Shown: piece after piece, positions 56,576 through 64,000 of the stretch
How positions within the stretch are numbered: position 1 is the first letter of the stretch
Layout: each line of letters opens with the position of its first letter
Assembly: GCA_014529385.2 (NCBI GenBank)
Contig: CM043942.1
Span: 27,303,969 to 27,367,968, forward strand
Direction: 5' to 3'
Length of the DNA: 64,000 nucleotides
DNA from: Adiantum capillus-veneris
Taxonomy: Eukaryota; Streptophyta; Polypodiopsida; Polypodiales; Pteridaceae
The notes under the pieces: model-generated
What the model was told of the DNA's origin: nothing
Seen by the model: only the letters and a program-made list of their open reading frames with translations
Database searches by the model: none
Position numbers and translations under genes: made by a program

Positions 56576-57060
56576 GCTCTGATACCACTTGTAATGCCTG
56601 TAGTGGATAGACCATCAAGACATTCATCATGGTGAGAGCTTCATAACAAATTAGGAGAAAATAGATTAGAGACAATGTAGTCAATGAAACAAATAATGGA
56701 ATTGCTTGATTAATTAGATTGAGGGTATTACAAATGAAGCATGGTGGCCTTATATAGGCTCAATGGTGGAAAATGGAAATTAAGGCAAGAGGGATATGTA
56801 CTGTAAATATAAAGGGGCAAGCAACAAGGTTGGTAGGCGAGATATGCTCTCTATCATGGATCTCTACTTTTGCTTTGATTACTTGATTGATAAGTATAGT
56901 GTTGAGCCAGCAGAGGATCACACCCACATTTTTGCTCACACTCATCATTTTGTAACCATTGATTGTAATAAATGTCTTTCCGACATTAATTTTGATTTGA
57001 GCCATTCATTAAGTAACGGGACTCAATTGAGTTTCCAGCTTGTAATCCCGAAGTAATTTC
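56576..57060 (-). mobile_element. Minus-strand LTR with tRNA-Met primer site
   Basis: The primer site TGGTATCAGAGC (56587-56576) abuts an LTR starting TGTAATGCC at 56590. A minus-strand CCTATATAAGG lies at about 56752-56762. The far end is not clearly defined. Confidence 0.6.
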
Positions 57061-57069
57061 ACTTGCTGA

Positions 57070-57183
57070 TGTAATTAGTTAGAGATGTCTCACCTCCAAG
57101 GTTGAGGTATATAAGCCAAAGTTTTTGTAACCTAGGGATTCAGATTATTAATCAAAGTGAGTTTTTGAGCGCCATGACTGTGT

Positions 57184-57248
<65 letters not shown>

Positions 57249-57870
57249 TTATCTACTTGCTACGCGAGCTACGGAGCCGCCATTGGAGAAGCGACACCGC
57301 CATTGTGTTAGCAATGGCGAGAGCTACGCACAGATACCAAGAGTGCGCGCTATTGACTTCTATGTGTGGTAAGTTCCTACGAGCTTCGGTGTGAGTTTTC
57401 TTCCAACTCATGTGTCGGAATTGAGCGTGCAGCATATCTATAGAACCACAACGAGTAGAGCTACACATTAGTACCATCGGGGTCAAGTTTCGGTCACCTG
57501 TATATTTCAGCCTGTCTTCATACGCGTTTACCGCACGGAGTGGTTATAGGTTGATTTTGCAGTTCAAGTCTTTAGGGTGTTGTTCTTACCTAGTGTATAG
57601 ACTTCCCCTTGAGTTTGAGATCGATTCAATGATTCTAGATCCTGTTTCGTATAACATTCGTTCGTAGTACGGATTTCAGTCACTTGCGTATTTTAGAACT
57701 TAGATTTGATTTCCTTAGTAGTGATTGTCATTAGAAGGTCGAGTAGGTGATTTGACACCCACCTAGTTGTTTCCATGCGCCTGCGGGTCAAGCTCCATCC
57801 TCGTCTGACAAATTCTGTTGTTGGTTGAGTTCTCGCTATTTAGCTTCCGCTAGCGGCGTAACCGCCTTAA
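57070..57870 (+). repeat. 5' LTR of the tRNA-Asp element
   Basis: TATA-like GGTATATAAGCC at 57108, then a long GA tract (57185-57246). Ends CCTTAACA two bases before the primer site. The left end is an estimate. Confidence 0.6.
57185..57246 (+). repeat. (GA)n microsatellite in LTR
   Basis: About 31 GA units between the TATA box and the primer site, as in other LTRs of this window. Confidence 0.93.
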
Positions 57871-57872
57871 CA

Positions 57873-57889
57873 TTTGGCGCCGTTGCCGG
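57873..57889 (+). other. Primer binding site, tRNA-Asp type
   Basis: TGGCGCCGTTGCCGGGG is complementary to the 3' end of plant tRNA-Asp (CCCCGGCAACGGCGCCA). Confidence 0.92.
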
Positions 57890-58408
57890 GGACGAGAGCC
57901 CTAAGTAGGTGACCTTAGACTAATCCTACGAGGTGAGTCGTATAAACTACTTTGTATATTTTAGTTAGAAAAGATCTAGGAGTGGTGGACTCCGAAGATC
58001 TCGAGAGATACTAGGAAGTGGGGTATTCCTGGGTCTTCCGTGTTGACAGTATTTTTAGTTTAGTTTAGATTTGTTGTTGTTTTGTTGGTGTTGAGTAGTT
58101 GTTGATAGAAGAAGAATTTGCTAGTCCGTCAGTGGCAGTGGATCTCTTTAAAATCACAATTACCAAACCCATTTTATGATTAGGAATAGCTTAGGTAGGA
58201 CTTCATTTGATCCTGATCTAGAGCTAGTAATCATTGGAGTATTTGCTTGATATGGTTGATTGCATGTTAGATCACTAAACCGTCGAGTTAGTAGTGAAAC
58301 TTGCAATAAACAAAAGTCAGAGAAATTTTCTGTGTATCTGGGAGTTGTTGAGCACTTGAGAAAGCTTTAGGAAGGATTCTGTGCCAAAAAACTGGAAATC
58401 TGCAACTT

Positions 58409-59131
58409 TAGACATCACACGCGTATGATGTCTAAATGACCAACAGAGACCAAAACAGAAATTTTGACTTTACCAGAGTGTTCAAAAGGGGGGTTATACC
58501 CTAATTTCAACTTAAAACAAGAGCATTAACACTCAAAGAAACCCAAAAAGACAAGTCGGAGTCCAAGAAATGCAAAGAATAGGAAATTTTGGATTCAGAT
58601 CTTGTTTTTACATTCAAACCTGACAAAAACACTTGAAACTCAATTATAAACATTGGAGAAGGCTTAAAACCAAAAATAGTCAAAATCTGGGACAAAAGAC
58701 ATCATACGCGTATAATGTCTTTTAGCACATCCACTGCTTATTTTTGATATCTGACCTGACAAGATTGTTACAAACACTGTAGAAAGCAAAAATATCAAGT
58801 CTTGACCCAAATTGATGAAAAAGACATCATACGCGTATGATGTCTTTGACCTAATTTTGGACATATTTTGATACTTTGCCAACACAGATCCATTGTAATA
58901 GCTGTCTAGAGGTTATATTTCAAGTTTCATCCCATTTGGATCACAATTGACCCAAAACAAGTCAAAAGCGGAAAATTGCCAAGAAAAGCCTAAATTAGCC
59001 ATAACTTGCTCAAACAGAGTTCAAACTGAATTTTGTGAGTGGACAGAGCATAAGGGGGCTACTGAGAGTGAGCGTAACCAAAATAATCCAAATCTGTGAA
59101 AAAAGACATCATATGCGTATAATGTCTTTTT
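58409..59131. repeat. Four long palindromes in element leader
   Basis: Palindromes at 58409-58434, 58694-58723, 58820-58847 and 59100-59131, each with core ATCATACGCGTATGAT or close variants, and flanked by A runs on the left and T runs on the right. The third is perfect over 28 bp, the others have one or two mismatched pairs. Centres are 287, 125 and 282 bp apart. Copies 2 and 4 also share flanking ACCAAAA, AATCTG and CTGACAAGATT words, indicating an old tandem duplication of about 407 bp. Confidence 0.93.
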
Positions 59132-59294
59132 CAGCATAACTGCAACAAAATTCTCACTTGATGAAACAGAAGTTGTCCAACTGACAAGATTAAACATTTG
59201 ACCAAGTATCAATCAGTTTGGATCAATTCTGACCACAAAAACTTGGGAAAACAAATTGCCGAAACGGAAAAGTTAAAGTCCTTTAGGGGAATTG

Positions 59295-60203
59295 ATGAAT
59301 TTGAGATCGGGCAGGAATCTCCAGAATAACCAACCAAAACAAGGGGAACAAGCAAGTGTCATATCAACCGAGGGAAGTGTAAACCAAAGTTGGGTGCAAC
59401 CATTAGAGCCGATCTTTGAAGGAAGTGTTTCTGATACTTCTTCGGAGAGATCTTACAAGATTTTCACTGAACACTTGGAACACTTGAACCTGAACAACAG
59501 AGAAAATATGGCAGCAGGCCCATCAAACCCTTCCGTCACAATGAAGCTATTGTTCATAAAATACCAGTACGACAATGAGCAAGGTGCCAAGATCTACAAA
59601 GATGGAATGGACCGCTATTGTGGAAAGATAGAAGATGGACCTAGTGAGTTCAAGGACTTAGTGCCTGTGAGCTATAGCGGAGATAGATATCTAGATGACG
59701 AGGGTACCATGTATTTGGTAGTCCTAAACCCTAACATTGTGGACAAGTGGGGATTGATGGGCACCAAAGCCAAAGTAGATGAAGAACTTGAGGAGAAAGC
59801 ACCAATAATGAACTTCCCTGATGCGAGGTTAAGAAGAGAGAATGAAACTACAAGGATCAGCACTGATAACATCTATGTGGGGCTATACAAATATAATAAT
59901 GGGGAGCAAGATCTCTATTATAGATGTGAAGAACCCTACACTGGAGAGTTGACAGACCAAAAAAGACTATATGTCTTTACCTACACAGAGGGATCGGAAG
60001 TGAAAATTGCCGCTTACGACAAGTATGGGAGGCAATACTCAACAATGGGCAAGAAAGAATTAGAAGGATATACATACTTTGGGGGACCACTACATCAGTA
60101 TTATGCTACTTCTAGTTCACAAAGACCAGCACCAACAAATGGAGTGCAAAACCCAATGACAACAGGAGGACAAAGAATTCAGGCTGCTGACTCTTTCAGT
60201 TAA
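59295..60203 (+). pseudogene. Gag N-terminal region of the tRNA-Asp element, unrecognised domain
   Basis: Starts MNLRSGRNLQNNQPKQ and is open for about 300 codons, rich in acidic, Tyr and Gly residues, including DGMDRYCGKIEDGPSEFKD. I do not recognise a domain. It is in the same frame as the following gag segment and separated from it by TAA at 60201. This region precedes the Retrotrans_gag core, so gag has an unusually long N-terminal extension, or this is a separate ORF. Confidence 0.6.
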
Positions 60204-60227
60204 CCTCAGTACTCGAAGCCCGGACCA

Positions 60228-61313
60228 ATGGGATCATTACATTCCAGAGAGTCAATGGATACGAATCGAGGTAGTGCAGTTCCAATCCCCACATATACCA
60301 CTCCAGGTCCAAGGTTCGAAGCGGAACCATCACATTTACCTCCTAGTAGTAGACTCAGGGAAGGGGAACCGACAAGGGTAACCCATGAAGTCCATGATGC
60401 TAGAGAAAGCTTTAGTCGGGACACAGGAGCAATGAGATTGGTAGCAGACCATAGACGTATGAGACCATCTCAAGTAGCCAAGTGTATGCCAAAGAAGTAT
60501 GGTGGTTCAGGAGATCCGTATGCACATGTGTCACTCTTTAAGCAAGTCTTAAGAGCTGAGCAGATAATAGATTTCCATACATAATATGAGGGATTTGGTC
60601 TTACTCTAGAAGGTACGGCATTGACATGGTTTCAACCACTGAACAAAGGGGGATTCCATGACATTGACCATTTGCTAAGAGAGTTTGCTGAGGAATTCTC
60701 AAAACGAGGGATTAAGCACAATACGGTCTCACAAATATATGCTTTTAAACAGAGAGAACACGAAAAAGTGAAGGAAGCTTCACTTCGCTTCAAACAATAC
60801 ATTGAGAGATGTCTAGTACGTGAACGACCACAAGATGACAGACTATCTGTTCTCTTTATTGAAGGATTGAGAAACGTCACTCTCAAGAAGGACTTGCACT
60901 TGAAAGCTTGTACAAGTTTCGAGCAAGTAACGAGAGAAGCATTGTACTTAGTGGATAACTGTACGGTTTATGGAGAGGTGTCAGCGGATACAGATTTTGC
61001 ATCCAGTAGCTCTTCCTCCGTAGCGAGCGAGACTACCACTAAAAAAATTGTTCAAACAACAACCATGCCAAATGTAGAGCAAATGATAGAAGATGCTCTA
61101 AAAAGGATGGCACCATACCAAAAACCATTGCCAAAACCACTGAAATGGTGTGCTATTGAACAAAAATGGACAAACCATCCAACAGAGGAGTGCTATTACA
61201 ACAAAGGGTATGTAAGGGAGCGTCAGTATGCACCTCCTGCTCAATTAGCACCACCTCGGTACATCCAGTACCTCGATACCCAACGGGAAATGTACCAGGA
61301 CCTATGGGGATAG
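60228..61313 (+). pseudogene. Gag core (Retrotrans_gag), interrupted by one stop
   Basis: Two in-frame parts, 60228-60584 and 60585-61313, with TAA at 60582. Recognisable are MPKKYGGSGDPYAHVSLFKQ, then ALTWFQPLNKGGFHD and the FAEEFSKRG helix region, typical of plant Ty3/gypsy gag. A CAIEQKWTNHPTEEC motif near 61146-61190 may be a zinc finger. Frame moves after about 61270. Confidence 0.85.
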
Positions 61314-61416
61314 AAAGACCGCAACCGGTATTGGGACAACAACCACCTTTACCAGGAGCAAGACCAGTGGGCATTAGATATGCACCAACCTTAGAGAATC
61401 AGGAAGAAAAGCCTTA

Positions 61417-62664
61417 GTGCCTGTTCAAGCCTATTATGAAGAATCTGGTGCACACATGTCTCCAACTGTGTATTACCCACCAGAAGAACCCAAACAACTA
61501 GAACCATGGGGCATGATTGGGAATGTTGGAACACCAACAGTTACAAGTGCTTCTGATGAAGAGAGATACAATTTGGACGCAAGAACATTGATGTTCATAG
61601 CTCATGGAGGGTTAACAGGACAAAGACCATCCTATCCACAAAGGACGAATCAAGTGGGACCAAGACCAGCACTAGGACCCTGTTACAAGTGTGGAGGTGA
61701 CCATCTGATGAATGTTTGTCCACATACGGAAATCATTAGAATTAACGCTTATTGCACTGAGTGTGGGGTTACTCACTTCATTGAGGATTGTTCAAAGAAT
61801 CCAAACAAAGTGCAAAAGACGACATTGAATATGCTAGAAACTATTCCTACCAGCAGTGGGTCCGAAAATGAAACTCTGATACCAACGCAAGTTGTTACTA
61901 GAGCTCAAGCTAAGAAAACCACTAGAGAACCTGAGAATGGAAAGTTAGCGACTGAAGTGGTTAGTCAAGGACCGCGGAGTCAGAGAAACACATGGAAAGC
62001 TAGAAAAGCACGCATGAAGTTGAGAAAAGAACGTGAAGACGCTATTCTAGCTGAGGAACTAAAGCGAACTAAAGATAGATTAGAAAAACTTGAGAGTCAA
62101 AACGGGAAACGAGAGATGAGCCCGGAAAGAACGAAACAAAAGAGTATCAAAGAAACAACGAGCTTAAGCTCAGGGGGATCAGTGCTAGTCGACAAAGTAC
62201 ACGAACCATTGGACGCACTGATGAGAGCTTACGAAGCTAGGTTAAAGAACAACCAAACACAAGAACAGAGGTGGATGACATACCCAAACGCGGAATTGGA
62301 AAAGCAGAGACTTGAAATGTGCCAGAGAATGATCGAGACTGCACAAGCCTTATTAGAACCACCAAGAGAAACAATGAATTGTGGAACGGAAAACCCAATT
62401 CAGCAAGAGACTATCATTTCACGGGTAGCTGAAAAGACTCCCAGTGCACAAAAGCCTGAAAATACACACAAGGATGACCGCATAGTATTGAACACAACCG
62501 ATCAGGAGATAGAGAGTTTTCATCCAGTCATACAGAGGATTTACGGAAGAGATGAGGATTACAATGAATTTTGGAAACAAGTGAGAGAGGCAAACTTTGC
62601 AAACGAGCTAAGTTGCCAAGCTAATCAGAAAATTGGGAAAAGGACATCAGGAATCCTCCCATAG
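61417..62664 (+). pseudogene. Gag C-terminal region with zinc knuckle pair and coiled coil
   Basis: Contains CYKCGGDHLMNVC and CTECGVTHFIEDC (residues about 88-125 of this frame), then a strongly charged, probably coiled-coil stretch (KARKARMKLRKEREDAI). The short proline-rich link before it (61270-61415) is in another frame, so two shifts separate it from the gag core. No ATG opens this frame. Confidence 0.85.
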
Positions 62665-64000
62665 TGGAATTTGAGGCAGGATCTCAAGTGGACTTGGATC
62701 TGCAATCTTACTGGGGAGATGGGGGCTCTGTTAGAACAATGGAGAGCAAACCTCATTCACTGAATACCTTACCTTCATACTTAGGAGAGTATGAAGCAAA
62801 ATCCGAGATTAGAGCACTTCCCTCACGAAGAATCTCATCAGAAAAAGTCATGGACTCGCAAGGATTGATAGAGATCTTGTCAACACCAGTGACATGCACT
62901 ATCACTCTAGCTGAGCTTTTGAGGCTAAGACCACATATGTGGACCACTGTAGGAAAATGCTTGGAGAAATTTGGGATAAAAGACCCAACATCGAGACTGC
63001 AAGAGGGTATACAAGAGCTGAGCAAACCACAAAAGAACGCTAAGCCTGTACCCTTAAACAAGGTCGGAGAGTATTGCGAAGGTGAAGAGGGGAATACAAC
63101 CTTACCAGTTGAATTCCAAGGAGTGAACACGATGGCAATACTAGACAGCGGAGCTGGGGTAGCCATTGCTACAAAAGAAATCTGGAAAAAATGGGGAAAC
63201 CAGCAATAAGGAAGACTAGGTTGAAACTCCAATTAGCAGATGGACACATGGAGAAACCTATGGGGTTATTAGAGAAAGTCGTAGTGACTTCTTGCGGCAT
63301 TGAATACGAACATACTTTTGCTATTGTCGATTTTGGCAAGGAGAATAACTATGATATCATACTGGGAAGACCATTCATGAGACAATTGAAAATGGTCCAG
63401 GATTGGGGCTACGATCACATATACCTGAGAAATATGGAAACCACTACACGTGTGAACCTGAGAGACCATAGCTACAAAGATGTGAACCGAACACCGGTAG
63501 AGGAGTTTGATTCAGCTACTTTGGCGGGATCCGAATTTCCAGCTTGGTTAGGTAAGCCCAAGGAGTTATGGATGTGTGGAGCCTCGAAATGTGGAAGTCT
63601 GAGGCGAGAAGAATATGTTTTAGAAAGGGCTATCGAAGACGAAACTTATATAGGAGAACCCTTTCCAGAGGACACGCTTGAACCATTAGAATGGACACAT
63701 ATTCTAGCAACCCTAGATGTTTGTGCAATTCCGGATGGTCCCACAACGAAATTTTGCGACAAGGACGGGTACGACGTGGTTCCGTACTTCATGTTGAGAA
63801 CTGTACTCGAAAAAGAAACTGAAAAGAACGATACACTGGAAAAGGAAGATGAAGAAGAGGTGTTTCACAACATTCCCGATCATCCAGAGTGGGGAAATGA
63901 AGCAGACAACGAGTCAACGGACAATTCAAGCGGAAACGAAGAAACTATAACGGATGTCCGATTTTATGATTTCCCGAACCAAACTAAACAACGCCAGAAA
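62664..64000 (+). pseudogene. Protease and following pol region, split by a one-base shift
   Basis: 62664-63209 ends with an aspartic-protease core, MAILDSGAGVAIATKEIW (DSGA active site). Then the frame moves by -1 at the A6 run 63186-63191. The continuing frame from 63191 holds DIILGRPFM, the second half of the protease fold, and an acidic stretch, and stays open to the window end. RT is not yet reached. Confidence 0.85.

Larger units (their letters stand above)
57070..64000 (+). mobile_element. Ty3/gypsy element with tRNA-Asp primer site (Tat/Athila-like), runs off window
   Basis: Likely LTR 57070-57870 (TGTAATTAG...TTAACA), primer site 57873-57889, long leader to 59294, gag and protease to the window end. 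The tRNA-Asp-type site and long leader suit the Tat or Athila branch. Coding is broken by at least three stops and two shifts. RT and integrase lie to the right of the window, so the clade call is provisional. Confidence 0.8.

Overview
This is nuclear DNA from a large-genome land plant. A spliced plant-type gene, plant LTR retrotransposons with tRNA-Met and tRNA-Asp primer sites, L1-like LINE remains and many long (CT)n/(GA)n/(GT)n tracts all point there. The style suggests a fern or another seed-free vascular plant, but that is an inference. No tRNA, rRNA, CRISPR or bacterial-type gene was seen.

The main result is one cellular gene on the minus strand: a UDP-glucose 4-epimerase (UGE/GALE) with nine exons and 367 codons. 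Exons 1-5 lie at 33316-32221 and exons 6-9 at 4607-2981. The splice phases join exactly, so intron 5 must span 32220-4608, about 27.6 kb, whereas most other introns are 70-270 bp. Most of the transposable elements in the left half of the window lie inside this intron: block-D repeats, two L1-like LINE remnants (8375-13130 plus, 14100-15260 minus), a gag-only LTR element (family C, about 15438-20860) carrying a hAT-type MITE, a second family-C copy, and inside that copy a nearly intact chromovirus (element A, 23120-30496, with target-site duplication).

From 33.9 kb to 57 kb, upstream of the gene, there are mainly LTR retrotransposon remains: a coding-free LTR element (E, 37630-43070), a second complete chromovirus insertion (B, 45241-52718, decayed coding region, with target-site duplication), lone LTRs related to B, and copia-like LTRs at 53370 and 55490.

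From about 57.07 kb to the right edge lies a plus-strand Ty3/gypsy element with a perfect tRNA-Asp primer site. Its long leader carries four copies of a palindrome centred on ACGCGT. Its gag has an unusual N-terminal region, two zinc-knuckle-like motifs and a split protease, and pol continues beyond the window. Its reading frame is interrupted by stops and shifts.
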